Of a stretch of 29,110 bases of DNA, positions 7,469-16,792 are shown in pieces. The position numbers were made by a program, and so were the translations under genes. The stretch comes from Trichomonas tenax. Lineage: Eukaryota; Parabasalia; Trichomonadida; Trichomonadidae. The DNA is taken from NCBI GenBank assembly GCA_023091735.1, contig JALKBU010000651.1:1-29110 (forward strand), given 5' to 3'. Numbering within the stretch: the stretch's first letter is position 1; each line of letters opens with the position of its first letter. The notes beneath the pieces were generated by a model that worked only from the letters and a program-made list of their open reading frames with translations, was not told where the DNA came from and ran no database searches.

Positions 7469-9064
7469 ATGGAGGACCTAAATGAGTTTGAAGAGGATAC
7501 AAATAAAGAAAACAAAATGGATGACAAACTGGAGAAGCATCCTATTGATAATTTGACTCCAGATGATTACTATCTTAAATTAAAATCAAATAATATGTTA
7601 GAAATTAGAGAAGCGATTGATTACTTCAATGAAAACATGAGAAATGTTTCTGGTGAAGTGTTTAATCAACTTTGTAATGTATTAATCAAAGATCATATTC
7701 CTGTTGCATTAATTTCATTGATTTCATCATTAGTTCTTCGAGATTCAGATTACTATTCCACAATTACATATAATGGTGTCCTTTCTCACATCATTGAATT
7801 TATAGACACTGATTTTGATTCTTTTCCATTCTTTTCTAGACCAGATTTTGCACGAATGGCAATTAAATTTGCAGCTGATATATGCAAAATCGATCATGAG
7901 AAATGTAATGAGTTAATTGAACTTAATATAATCGAAAAAATTAAAATTCTATTTGAAAATCTGAAATCTATACCAATCATTGATGATAGAGCCCCACACT
8001 TCATAAAAGTGTATTTGGAAGCGTGTACAGAGTTATTTTCTTCGTTATTTCAATACAATAACGCTATTGAAACAATAGAAATGGTACATTTCGTCCAAGA
8101 TGAGTTCAATATGATGCAAACTATAAGCCAGTTCATGGAACCTTCAGAATCAATCGACATCAAAAGATCATTTGCAGGTTTATTTAAATATCTATTTCAG
8201 AACCTTGATGTCGAAAAATTTAATGTAATATCATTCAATGGAGTGATGGGTATCCTTCATGAGCTGTTTGTAATGGGATTCAATCTTCCTGTTGATAATC
8301 CAAGCGAGAAGCACTATGATTTAGGAATTCTTTATAGCTACCTTATTGCACTTGTTAACCTTACATATTCAGATGACAATCAAATTGCAGATATTATTTT
8401 CGCTGATAATTTTATCAATGAAATCCTGCAGCTCTTCGATATTGATGATGAAACTTTGATCTCATACATTATCTCAATATACGTTAATCTCTCTTCATCA
8501 AATTCGAAAGATATTGAAGAAAAACTTGTCAAGTTGAACATTACTCAATTCTATGCTTCTCTGTTTGTGGGTGATCATACATATAAGATCAAAGCGCGCG
8601 CATTAAGAGGATTATGTTATATTAGCGAAACTTTCTGTGCTATTGATTTGATAAATGAATACCCAGTTATACTTGAGAACTGCTTTACAATGATGTATGA
8701 TTCAGATCACCAAATTGTAGAAGAAGTTTTCGCATTTTTGAATAACTTGTTCGTTGAGTTTGAAAGAAGGAGTCACGAAGAAATGTTCGAATTTGTTAAC
8801 CACCTTGTTGAAAATGATATAGAGAGTGCCTGTGATGAAATACGCTCAAAAGATATAGAAATGCCTGATAGCTTCATAACATTTGATGTAACATTAACCA
8901 GGTATCTTAAGGAAATGCGTGAAGAAACAAGCTACGTTGATTCTTATCCAGCTGGCGAGATGAAAGAAGAATTTTATGATTCAGATGGTGGAAACGAAGT
9001 AATAGATATGGACACACCTGAGTATATCGAACCACCACCAATAGAAGAAGCAGAGCACGAATAA
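7469..9064 (+). CDS. armadillo-like helical-repeat protein (531 aa)
   Basis: The protein is predicted to be almost entirely alpha-helical and is built of repeated two- to three-helix units of about 40-45 residues. Examples are EVFNQLCNVLIKDHIPVALI, NGVLSHIIEFID and EEVFAFLNNLFVEF. This is the general pattern of ARM-type scaffolds such as importin-alpha. The N-terminal 40 residues are acidic and contain no Arg/Lys-rich importin-beta-binding segment, and the conserved Trp/Asn ladder of importin-alpha is not evident. A classical karyopherin-alpha role is therefore unlikely from sequence alone. The C terminus is acidic and Pro-rich (EYIEPPPIEEAEHE). It probably works as a protein-protein adaptor. 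It converges on the next gene with a 57-bp spacer containing TAAA/AATAAA-like sequences. Confidence 0.7.
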   Translation: MEDLNEFEEDTNKENKMDDKLEKHPIDNLTPDDYYLKLKSNNMLEIREAIDYFNENMRNVSGEVFNQLCNVLIKDHIPVALISLISSLVLRDSDYYSTITYNGVLSHIIEFIDTDFDSFPFFSRPDFARMAIKFAADICKIDHEKCNELIELNIIEKIKILFENLKSIPIIDDRAPHFIKVYLEACTELFSSLFQYNNAIETIEMVHFVQDEFNMMQTISQFMEPSESIDIKRSFAGLFKYLFQNLDVEKFNVISFNGVMGILHELFVMGFNLPVDNPSEKHYDLGILYSYLIALVNLTYSDDNQIADIIFADNFINEILQLFDIDDETLISYIISIYVNLSSSNSKDIEEKLVKLNITQFYASLFVGDHTYKIKARALRGLCYISETFCAIDLINEYPVILENCFTMMYDSDHQIVEEVFAFLNNLFVEFERRSHEEMFEFVNHLVENDIESACDEIRSKDIEMPDSFITFDVTLTRYLKEMREETSYVDSYPAGEMKEEFYDSDGGNEVIDMDTPEYIEPPPIEEAEHE

Positions 9065-9121
9065 TATTATATTTGTTTTGTTATTTTTGTAAAATATTAT
9101 AAATAAACACTTTTTAACAAT

Positions 9122-9892
9122 CTATTTCTTGAGATGGAATAATCTATCAATGGAATGGTAAACAAACTCTATATCAGATTCCTGGACTTCTATAAAACTA
9201 ACTTCGTAGCGCTTTCTGTCCTTCATGTAGAACACGAAGAAGATGCTAAGCATCGCCACTTTTTGGAAACTATCGATTTCTGCAATGTCTAAAGTAATTG
9301 GATATTGAGATTCATCTGTGGGTGTTACTACTATCTTAGAATCGGACACTGAAAGCTTTCCAGCCACTCTAGTCCTTTCTGCATCTGAACTAGTAATAAT
9401 AACGTTTATGTCCGAAATTAAACCGGTTTCTCTATTAGAAACTACGAATGCTGTTGGTCCTTTAGTTAGTACTGTCGTCTTCTTAGATTCATATTGTATA
9501 TTTCGCTCGATTTCAGGCTGTTTGAACGAAGAAACGGGAATTTTCTGTATTTTAACGAGTAAACGAATGAAGTTTGTTGAAGCACTAAACAGGTGTATCA
9601 AAGAAATCCCCTTATTTAGTACAAGGAAGTTTTCCGAATTTTTATCGAATGAAAATTCTATATCTGTTATGTCCCAAAGAGTCCGCTTGTAATATTTTGA
9701 ATGGACTAGGAATAAATATTTCTTTCTCGATGAATAGTAAAGTGAACAATGAGGAATTGTGGACGTATTTCCTATAAAATTGAGCTCGTCTTGAAGATGG
9801 ATCCACGAATAGTTGTATCCGGGTTCCTCCTCCCCAATGAATCCCCATTTGGACCAATCTTCTTTCTTGATGGGGGGCAAATCATTATCCAT
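9122..9892 (-). CDS. protein with possible tandem PH-like domains (256 aa)
   Basis: The protein is beta-rich, with two modules. Residues about 35-120 begin with HCSLYYSSRKKYLFLVHSKYYKRTLWDITDIEF. Residues about 165-255 include GKLSVSDSKIVVTP, YPITLDIAEIDSF, SIFFVFYMKDRKRYEVSFIE and a terminal helix EFVYHSIDRLF. Alternating strands closed by one C-terminal helix, with aromatic and basic residues, is typical of PH/GRAM-like folds. Such domains bind phosphoinositides or partner proteins. No specific family could be named, so the function is open. There is no signal peptide or membrane segment. The start ATG at 9892 is preceded by GTGTCAATTTCG, a motif shared with the divergent neighbour at 10389. 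Confidence 0.6.
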   Translation of the reverse strand: MDNDLPPIKKEDWSKWGFIGEEEPGYNYSWIHLQDELNFIGNTSTIPHCSLYYSSRKKYLFLVHSKYYKRTLWDITDIEFSFDKNSENFLVLNKGISLIHLFSASTNFIRLLVKIQKIPVSSFKQPEIERNIQYESKKTTVLTKGPTAFVVSNRETGLISDINVIITSSDAERTRVAGKLSVSDSKIVVTPTDESQYPITLDIAEIDSFQKVAMLSIFFVFYMKDRKRYEVSFIEVQESDIEFVYHSIDRLFHLKK

Positions 9893-10388
9893 TTTTTAGC
9901 CAAAAAAAATTTTAAACTCCTAAAAGGAGGAAATCGAAATTGACACAAAATTTCATCTCAGCACATGAAATGCCACTAAAATAACACAAAAAATTTAATC
10001 AAATAAAAATATATCATTGAATTATAGAATTATTTCGTTTTTTGATGATATGTTTTATATCCAATCCTGAAAATATCTCTACCCTCAAATAAACGAAAGT
10101 TGATTAAACTCAAATCAAAGAAACAATCTTAACAATTTTGACTAAAAATATATTAAAGATGACTTTTTAATTAAAATTTCGAATATTGAAATCTGTGAAT
10201 AAGTTATATAATATGAATTATATTGATTTCATATTAAAATTTCGAAATCTAATCATTCAATTGTTGAATATTCTTGATGAAAAGATTTTTTATTAGCTAT
10301 TTAGTGATAACTTTATGAGTGTTTGTGATATTTTGCGTAAAAATATACAATGTCAATTTCGCAAAAAAAGCGTTAGCAAAAACAAAAA
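9893..10388. promoter_or_regulatory. divergent intergenic region with a shared TGTCAATTTCG motif
   Basis: The 496-bp interval separates two genes that start outward. TGTCAATTTCG occurs at 10351-10361 on the plus strand, 38 bases before the start at 10389. It occurs again at 9935-9945 on the minus strand, about 50 bases before the start at 9892. The same motif facing each gene suggests a promoter or initiator element. In the middle, ATTAAAATTTCGAA is repeated (about 10171 and 10232). No open frame is present. Confidence 0.5.
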
Positions 10389-11771
10389 ATGGATTCTCAG
10401 GATTATGTAAACAGAAAAACGAAGTATGATATAGACCAAAAGGGAGGAACAAACTTTCTCCACGCAACATACTACAAAAATGTAGCAGAAGCTGTTAAAA
10501 ATTCGAATAATATTAAAAATCCAATTCTTAATGAACGAGTTTACATCCAAAACACAGACTCTTGGAATCAGTCAATGAAAGTTATCGTCGCTTTCCTAAA
10601 GCGTTACAATTTATTCCAAACACTCAAAACAATCGAATTAGAATGCAATAAAGTACCAACAAAAACAGGATTTAGCCATGGATCCGAACTTGACAACTAC
10701 TTTGACGATATGTTATCACATCCACGCACAACGAAACAACAAGAAATCGCGAATCCACCACCACAACCTAAATCTACTGTTGAATCCGCTAAAGCCATGA
10801 TACAAAACCTTCAAGTTCCCGGAAGAAATATGTCATTCACATCACCACAGAAAGTTCAACCTGTATCTTCGAATCCAGCGCCTGCAAAGCAAAGCCAACC
10901 ACACAAATACCAATCAATTACAGAGATCTCTAACAATTACAGTCGTTCTTCGCCAAAGAATGAGACACCACAAAAATCTACATCACCAAGAAATAATTAC
11001 CATAATATGAAAATTGTCGAAGAAATAGAGCTTGAGCCACTTGATTTACCTGATGTGGCACTAAAACCAGCTAAAAAGGTTGAAGAATCAAAGCCGTTGT
11101 TCGGTCCACCGCCAACACGATCGAGAAACATCAGTTCTATTGGTGTTCCAGGTTCTCCTGCTCTTCCTAAACCAATATTTATGAAATCTAAGGAATCAAA
11201 GCCAAGAAAGGCAAATACGATTGATTTATCAGAATCCTCAGATCCTGAGCCTTCATCGATTGATGAACTTCAAGGACTCATTGATGGTACACCATCCACA
11301 CTTGATAGCGACTCAATCTTCAGACGTGGTCCAGTTGCGAGAAAGAAATCAGTTGATAACTCATACAAGACTACAAGGCGCTACAAAGACGGTTCTATTG
11401 TCAAGAGAGGTCGCAAAGATCCTCTTGAGCGTGTATCAAGGATCTACACTATGGATGGTTCTGAAGCATCATCGACTTATAGGCCTTCTCTTGTTGAATC
11501 ATATGCGAAGCGTTCTACATCAGTTGAGACCGAGAAACGTCGTGAACCTGAGAAGAAGAAGTCAGAGCCACAACCGCAGAAGCTTGCAGGTATATCACAG
11601 AGATATCTGGGCCGCCAAGTCGGTGAGAACGACCTCGAAGAAACAAATCATCATCACCATCATAGCTCGTCTCGGACATCGTCCAGCGGGTCTGGCGATG
11701 GATCCCATCATCATCACCACCATCACCGCGATGAATCTAGAAGTGGATCATCTTCACACAGAAGATATTAA
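10389..11771 (+). CDS. LisH-like, largely disordered Ser/Pro-rich protein with poly-His tracts (460 aa)
   Basis: Residues about 63-87 (MKVIVAFLKRYNLFQTLKTI onward) fit the LisH pattern of two short helices with L/I-x-x-(Y/F)-L and a conserved Thr and Glu. LisH motifs mediate dimerisation in proteins linked to microtubules, centrosomes or chromatin. The preceding 60 residues are basic and aromatic. After residue 100 the chain is disordered, rich in Ser, Pro, Lys and Glu, and contains many S-P and R-x-x-S sites, suggesting phosphorylation. Near the end are two histidine tracts of 5 and 7 residues, the second preceded by a Ser/Gly linker, then an Arg/Ser tail ending SSHRRY. A cytoskeletal or nuclear adaptor role is possible but unproven. 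The LisH call is moderate. Confidence 0.7.
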   Translation: MDSQDYVNRKTKYDIDQKGGTNFLHATYYKNVAEAVKNSNNIKNPILNERVYIQNTDSWNQSMKVIVAFLKRYNLFQTLKTIELECNKVPTKTGFSHGSELDNYFDDMLSHPRTTKQQEIANPPPQPKSTVESAKAMIQNLQVPGRNMSFTSPQKVQPVSSNPAPAKQSQPHKYQSITEISNNYSRSSPKNETPQKSTSPRNNYHNMKIVEEIELEPLDLPDVALKPAKKVEESKPLFGPPPTRSRNISSIGVPGSPALPKPIFMKSKESKPRKANTIDLSESSDPEPSSIDELQGLIDGTPSTLDSDSIFRRGPVARKKSVDNSYKTTRRYKDGSIVKRGRKDPLERVSRIYTMDGSEASSTYRPSLVESYAKRSTSVETEKRREPEKKKSEPQPQKLAGISQRYLGRQVGENDLEETNHHHHHSSSRTSSSGSGDGSHHHHHHHRDESRSGSSSHRRY

Positions 11772-12064
11772 AAGAAAATAAAATGTTGTTTTTGATTGTT
11801 ACAAAAATACTCACCACGCACATTCACCTCAAACATCACATTATTTTTGCACAAAGGTTTTACTTTAAAGTTTAAATTTGAAAATATATATGAAAAAAAA
11901 AATCCAAAGGTTGAGGTATGGTTATATGGGAAAAAGTGAATATTTTAGGATGTAAATCCATGTATTCAGCAAGTTTGGTTAACAAAGGGCTTAATAAAAA
12001 ATAAAGGGAGTGGCTCGATAGAGAATAAAAAATAAAATTAAGGGTCAAGATTTTGAACGAAGGG

Positions 12065-12505
12065 ATGACACTTTCAACGATTATTTTCGATTCAATTACT
12101 GACGATCAGAATGAGCTTCTGATCGGCGTTTCAAAAAACAAAAACAAAAGAATGACTAACTGCTGCGTCAGATGCTACACAAGTGTGGGCTGCTCCATAT
12201 GCTACATAGTCATCAGTGTTTGGGCTATCATATTGCTTGGAATTTTAGCAATTTTGTTCGGTGTTAACAAACCAGGTAACTTGGGTGAGCTTAAGAACAC
12301 CAACAAACAAAACTGCCGCACATTATGGATCAACGTCATCATTTACTTTGTTATTTGCGTATTAAGTGCAATCAGCTTGGTTCATCGTCTTAAACATCCA
12401 TTCGAAGATGAAGTTGAGAAGGGAGATGATGATGAGATCGAGGAATACATTTCTTCTGCTAATGCTCCACAAAATACAAAAGATGAGAAGTCTCAGATCG
12501 AATAG
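12065..12505 (+). CDS. small two-transmembrane protein, RNASEK-like
   Basis: The first ATG of the frame is at 12065 and gives 146 residues. After a polar N terminus with a Cys cluster (CCVRCYTSVGCSICY) there are two membrane segments: YIVISVWAIILLGILAILFGV and, after a short loop, INVIIYFVICVLSAISLV. An acidic cytosolic-type tail follows. Two helices, a Cys-x-x-Cys N-terminal region, an S-(V/A)-W motif opening the first helix and a Cys before the second are the layout of the ribonuclease-kappa family. That family is known as an accessory subunit of the vacuolar proton pump. The match rests on pattern, not alignment, and the acidic tail is longer than in animal members. GGTCAAGA just upstream may be part of its promoter. 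Confidence 0.5.
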   Translation: MTLSTIIFDSITDDQNELLIGVSKNKNKRMTNCCVRCYTSVGCSICYIVISVWAIILLGILAILFGVNKPGNLGELKNTNKQNCRTLWINVIIYFVICVLSAISLVHRLKHPFEDEVEKGDDDEIEEYISSANAPQNTKDEKSQIE

Positions 12506-12801
12506 CCACTTCAGAAGTAAATTTCGAAACCGAATAAACACCTTTCTATTGTTCATACATGATCAATATATATTATAGAATTAGACTTGTCTTTTTTGAC
12601 AAATAAATCCACGGCCCTATCAAAAATCAATATTTACAAGACAAAAACATTGAAATTATGTCATACATTTGTCAAAAATCAACGTTTATTTTAGACAATA
12701 ATTAAGGCATCAAAAATTTAGAATTAAGACCCAACATTAAAACATATTATAGAGGATGTAGAGTTGAAGATTTTGGATAGAGAGTTTTGGTTTAAAAGCG
12801 A

Positions 12802-14922
12802 ATGAGTAATGAGATATTTGTGACTTTTTGGTACTTGACTTCGTATATGTCACTTTTTAATCAGAGGAACTTCACTCCAACAAAAAGTGAACTAGAACAA
12901 ATGAGTTTTTTCACTGAGGAGCAAGATAAGGCAATTAACGCATCAATTGATCATCCAATCGCTATTGTTGCCTGTCCTGGCTCTGGAAAGACGTTTACTA
13001 TCATAAATCGGATCGCACATTTGATTAAATCAGGAATTAAAGCAGAAAAAATGCTTGTAATCACCTTTACGCGTAAGGCAGCACAAGAACTGCGTCAGAG
13101 ACTTACAAATATGGGACTTGACGTTAAGAAATTATCCGTTTTAACATTTCATTCATTTGGGCGAACGATTTTAATGAAGTATGGATCTTTGGTTGGCATA
13201 CAGAAGTTCAGGCTTATTACAGAAAATGAACAATTCCAAATTTTAAGCGGATATTTACCATCTCCTGAATCTGCTGATAGAAAGCAACTATTACTTGCAT
13301 TACAGCTATACAAAGCAACTAAAACTTGCGAAAATGAAGAAGTTCAGGTAATATTCGACAAATATATCGCTGAATTAATTTCTCGACAATTAGTCGATTT
13401 CACAGACTTGATCACATATCCGCTAGAAATTCTACGCAATAATAAATACACTCTAGAGTTTTATCGCAGAAAATTCGATTATTGCCTCGTTGATGAAATG
13501 CAAGATGTTTCACAAGCTCAGTTCGATCTTATACACACACTATTCAACGAGGAGGGCCATATAACAGTTGTCGGTGATGATGATCAGACTATTTATGGTT
13601 GGAGAGGTGCAGATTCATCTTTATTATTACAATTCCAAGCTAAATTTACAAATGCAGAAATGTTAACTCTTAGCACTTGCTTCAGATGCCCAACGTTTGT
13701 TATTAAAGCTATGTCTGAAGTCATTAGAAATAACAAAGTTCGTGTTAAAAAATCAATTAAATCTGGAGTTAAAGAACCACTTGGAAAGAAAAAGATCAAT
13801 GTTATTGGAGCACTGAATCAAGAAAGAGAGGCTGTGCTTGTTTGTGATGCCATCGAAAAAGAAGTGAATAAGAATCCACAAAACACAGTTTCAATATTAT
13901 TCAGAACTAGAAAACAGAGCGAAAAAATCATCCAAGAACTGAAGAAAAGAAAAATACAGACAGCAAAGAATCAACACAAGTTCGAAGGAAGATCTTTCGA
14001 TATTATATCCAATATATTGTTAATGGTTGGAGGCAGACAATTCGATGAAAAGATAGTTGATGAAAGGATCATGAAGAAACTCTCACCCAACAATTCTGTC
14101 GAAGAAGTCATTGCAAGATTCCAGAATACGAAGATAAGGACAATAGTTGACACAATATCAGACCTTCTCGATCTCCGTGATCCTATAGTTAATGATATTA
14201 TCATGGAGTCAGAGAATTATGACGAAGGTATAAACCCTGCAGATTTTGCAGATGAACTCAAAACTTCACCATCAATCTTCAGTAATGCCGACAGCATTGT
14301 TTCACTCACAACAGTTCACCAAGCAAAAGGCCTTGAGTGGGACAGTGTTTTCATTGTTGGCGCATCGCAAGGCTCATGGCCATCAAATAGAAGCAAGGAT
14401 AGAGAAGAGGAAAGAAGATTATTTTATGTCGCAATGAGCAGAGCAAGGAAAAACTTAACAATAAGTTTCTCACAGCAAGCTAAAGCATCACCATTCCTTG
14501 GTGAGATCTCAGATTTCTTCTATGATTTATTCATGGAGAAAGAAGAAGAGAATGTTGAAGAACAGCTCGAAAAGAAGAAAGAAGAGAGACAAAAACAAAT
14601 AGAAAACCTTCCTGGTTTCCAAAGCGCTCGCGCATTCAAGAATCAAAAAAAAGATAAAGATATAGAGATTGCACCTCCTGAGAAAGGCCAATTGCTTCTA
14701 GGATTTGTCAGCGCTAAAACACAACACAGTATTCGACCAGAGGCACCACCTAGCAATAAACCGCATCTCGATCTTGTGCCTGTCCAAAATATGCCAAAAG
14801 AAGAAAAAACTCCACAGCCGAGGCCCCCTCCAAGAGGATTAGGCGCAACGAGGATGTTAAGGCTCAGCATTCAGAACACAGCAAAACCATTCGTTCCTCC
14901 AAAAAAGATCGATAGCCAATAA
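12802..14922 (+). CDS. UvrD/Srs2-type superfamily 1A DNA helicase
   Basis: An ATP-driven 3'-5' DNA translocase/helicase of the UvrD-PcrA-Rep-Srs2 group, probably acting in repair or in control of recombination in the nucleus. All motifs are present: Q motif FFTEEQDKAI, motif I ACPGSGKT (57-64), Ia VITFTRKAAQELRQR, II LVDEMQD (229-235), III GDDDQTIYGWRGAD (258-271), IV SILFRTRKQSE, V TTVHQAKGLEWDSVF (about 502-516) and VI FYVAMSRARKNL (about 538-549). The usual DE(Y/F)QD box reads DEMQD. Beyond residue 590 a charged, then Pro-rich tail carries two related motifs, GFQSAR and GFVSAK. The first ATG gives 706 residues. Family members normally begin just before the Q motif, so the ATG at 12901 (TCACTTTTTAATC lies upstream at 12850) is a credible alternative of 673 residues. 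Confidence 0.9.
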   Translation: MSNEIFVTFWYLTSYMSLFNQRNFTPTKSELEQMSFFTEEQDKAINASIDHPIAIVACPGSGKTFTIINRIAHLIKSGIKAEKMLVITFTRKAAQELRQRLTNMGLDVKKLSVLTFHSFGRTILMKYGSLVGIQKFRLITENEQFQILSGYLPSPESADRKQLLLALQLYKATKTCENEEVQVIFDKYIAELISRQLVDFTDLITYPLEILRNNKYTLEFYRRKFDYCLVDEMQDVSQAQFDLIHTLFNEEGHITVVGDDDQTIYGWRGADSSLLLQFQAKFTNAEMLTLSTCFRCPTFVIKAMSEVIRNNKVRVKKSIKSGVKEPLGKKKINVIGALNQEREAVLVCDAIEKEVNKNPQNTVSILFRTRKQSEKIIQELKKRKIQTAKNQHKFEGRSFDIISNILLMVGGRQFDEKIVDERIMKKLSPNNSVEEVIARFQNTKIRTIVDTISDLLDLRDPIVNDIIMESENYDEGINPADFADELKTSPSIFSNADSIVSLTTVHQAKGLEWDSVFIVGASQGSWPSNRSKDREEERRLFYVAMSRARKNLTISFSQQAKASPFLGEISDFFYDLFMEKEEENVEEQLEKKKEERQKQIENLPGFQSARAFKNQKKDKDIEIAPPEKGQLLLGFVSAKTQHSIRPEAPPSNKPHLDLVPVQNMPKEEKTPQPRPPPRGLGATRMLRLSIQNTAKPFVPPKKIDSQ

Positions 14923-14970
14923 ATGTTTATTTTTTTTATTATTGTCAAAAATAGCACTTTTTCATTTTTA

Positions 14971-15663
14971 ATGAATTTCGCGCAACTTATTAAAGATACA
15001 ATCGTTCCAACGCAACAGGATCCAGAACAGGACCAGGACCACATCGACGAAGAGCTTGAAAACATTTTGAGCCATCCAGCACCAAGATATCACGAAGTTG
15101 ATTATTGGAACGCGAGATATGACCACGATAGTGATGAAATGGATTGGTATCAACCGTGGGTAAACTTAAAGAACCATTTATTGAAATATATTCCAAAAGA
15201 TTCGACTGTTTTAAGTGTTGGATGCGGAAATTCGCCGATGTCGGCTGAAATATTGAAAGCAGGCGCCGGAAAAATCCACAATATTGACTTTTCTCATGTT
15301 GTTATCGATCAAATGAAAGCACAATACCAAGATCAGCCAAATCTCATTTGGACAGAAGCAAACGCAACTAAGCTTCCATACGAAGATAATACATTCGATT
15401 TCATCTTCGACAAAGGTACTTTGGACTCTTTTGTCGCAACATCTGACAGCACAAAGCAAATTCCAACAATGCTTGCAGAAATCGCCAGAGTTTTGAAACC
15501 AGGTGGTGTCTTCGCCGAAATTTCATATGGAACACCGAATACGAGAACACCATTCTTAAAGGCTTCAACATTTCCTTGGACTTTAACAGAAACAAAAGAA
15601 ATTGAGAAACCAAACGAATCAGGAACTTATCATTATGCATACATCATGAAGAAGAAGCAGTGA
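14971..15663 (+). CDS. SAM-dependent methyltransferase, EEF1A lysine methyltransferase-like (METTL13/EEF1AKMT4 type)
   Basis: A class I Rossmann methyltransferase of 230 residues. Visible motifs: YWNARY (45-50) and a following DWY, motif I VLSVGCGNSPMS (80-91), acidic motif II NIDFSHVVIDQM (104-115), then ATKLPYEDNTFDFIFDKGTLDS (132-153) and a post-motif VLKPGGVF. The YW..RY...DWY start together with GCGNS and DKGTLD is diagnostic of the METTL13/EEF1AKMT4 group, members of which methylate lysines or the N terminus of elongation factor 1A. The target here is inferred. An ATG at 14923 directly abuts the previous stop and adds a 16-residue hydrophobic leader. I prefer 14971, because TTGTCAAAAATAGC and TTTTTCATTTTTA, resembling local promoter and initiator sequences, lie between. 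It converges on the next gene with a 59-bp spacer. Confidence 0.85.
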   Translation: MNFAQLIKDTIVPTQQDPEQDQDHIDEELENILSHPAPRYHEVDYWNARYDHDSDEMDWYQPWVNLKNHLLKYIPKDSTVLSVGCGNSPMSAEILKAGAGKIHNIDFSHVVIDQMKAQYQDQPNLIWTEANATKLPYEDNTFDFIFDKGTLDSFVATSDSTKQIPTMLAEIARVLKPGGVFAEISYGTPNTRTPFLKASTFPWTLTETKEIEKPNESGTYHYAYIMKKKQ

Positions 15664-15722
15664 TAACTTTATTTTTTTTATTTTTAATAAAATTTTCTAT
15701 TATTCATACAAACAAAAATTTA

Positions 15723-16736
15723 TTATTTATCCTGCTTTGGTGGCAACTTCAAGCATTGAATGAATAAGTGTGCAGGGATGAAATCCATGAATAAACGAAT
15801 AATGTAAATTAAATGTGTTTCTTGAAGTAAATCAAGATAAAGAAGTGTGGAGATTGAGAAAACTATCAAAGGAGTTAAAGTTATGATAAGATAAATATAT
15901 CTATTTTGCTGTTTAATAACAACACTTATTAATAATGTTGTTACAAACAAAATATATGATTGCTTCTCATAGCTTTTGATGAATAGATGCGAATATTTTG
16001 CATAAAATAGCATTATAAAGAATGCAATTACAATAATTTTCGAAGATATAAATTTCATAAACATTGATAAGAATGAGACTGATACAAGTAAAGGCTGCAC
16101 GAGCAATAGCGACCATTCGCATATAGATGTTGTAAAAAGATAAATTATTAATGAAATAGTGATGAGAATATAAAGCTTGTAATTCTTGATACATTTCTTT
16201 GTAAAAAATGTATAGATTGATTCTATTAAAACAAGGATTCCAAGTAAAAATCGAATAAATGTAACAAAAGATTTTGCATTTTGGTATTTCATTTCTATCA
16301 AGAAGCCTTCAAATCCCATGCCACCTTCGTACAACGTCAAATTAAATTCAGTAAATCGCGTGTTCAAATTATCGAATTCGTATATCGTTATATCACGTTC
16401 TATTGCCAGATATTTCTTAGTTTTTATCCTTTCTACTTTGTCTTTACCAACTCTACTGTGATGAATAACGTCTAATGAGTATTCTAAAACATCAGTATAA
16501 TCTTTTTGAAAGATATGCTTCATCATGTGGCAAATTATTATTGTATGTGAAAATGGATTTTTGTTGGTAATGTTGAAATTGTAATATTGCTTATTATGAA
16601 CCATCGAAATTTTTTTATTCTTTATTTCACTCGAATATTGGGGATAGTTGGTGCTGCATTGGCACAAAATTATGAAAAGACACAAATCTATAAAAGCATG
16701 CGTTAAAATTTGCAAGATTTCTGATGCAACATTCAT
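15723..16736 (-). CDS. multi-pass membrane protein with lumenal N-terminal domain, seven-TM (GOST/TMEM181-like layout)
   Basis: The protein has 337 residues if the ATG at 16736 is used. A hydrophobic N terminus (IDLCLFIILCQC) looks like a signal peptide. A soluble domain of about 140 residues with N-glycosylation-type sites (NFN, FNLTL) follows. From about residue 160 there are six to seven membrane segments, among them FVTFIRFLLGILVLIESIYT, LYILITISLIIYLFTTSI, IIVIAFFIMLFY, YILFVTTLLISVV and YIYLIITLTPLIVFSI. A lumenal domain followed by a seven-helix block is the layout of the Wntless/TMEM181/GPR107 superfamily, which acts in Golgi trafficking. That match is by layout only. The frame is open upstream to 16841, but that would overlap the divergent gene's start. 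Confidence 0.6.
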   Translation of the reverse strand: MNVASEILQILTHAFIDLCLFIILCQCSTNYPQYSSEIKNKKISMVHNKQYYNFNITNKNPFSHTIIICHMMKHIFQKDYTDVLEYSLDVIHHSRVGKDKVERIKTKKYLAIERDITIYEFDNLNTRFTEFNLTLYEGGMGFEGFLIEMKYQNAKSFVTFIRFLLGILVLIESIYTFFTKKCIKNYKLYILITISLIIYLFTTSICEWSLLLVQPLLVSVSFLSMFMKFISSKIIVIAFFIMLFYAKYSHLFIKSYEKQSYILFVTTLLISVVIKQQNRYIYLIITLTPLIVFSISTLLYLDLLQETHLIYIIRLFMDFIPAHLFIQCLKLPPKQDK

Positions 16737-16792
16737 ATTTTGTAAATAAAAGGGCTTAAAAAATATAAAAGGGGCCAGGTCTAAAATTTTTA
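16737..16792. promoter_or_regulatory. 56-bp divergent promoter region
   Basis: Only 56 bases separate the starts of the membrane-protein gene and the UBA gene. They contain the GC-rich core GGGGCCAGGTCT flanked by TATAAAA- and TTTTTA-type sequences. Both promoters must overlap here, or lie inside the neighbouring coding sequence. Confidence 0.45.

Noticed and set aside
14923..14970. Upstream ATG of the methyltransferase adding a hydrophobic leader (possible signal or targeting peptide)
   Set aside because: It abuts the previous stop with no room for a promoter, and promoter-like sequences lie between it and the next ATG.
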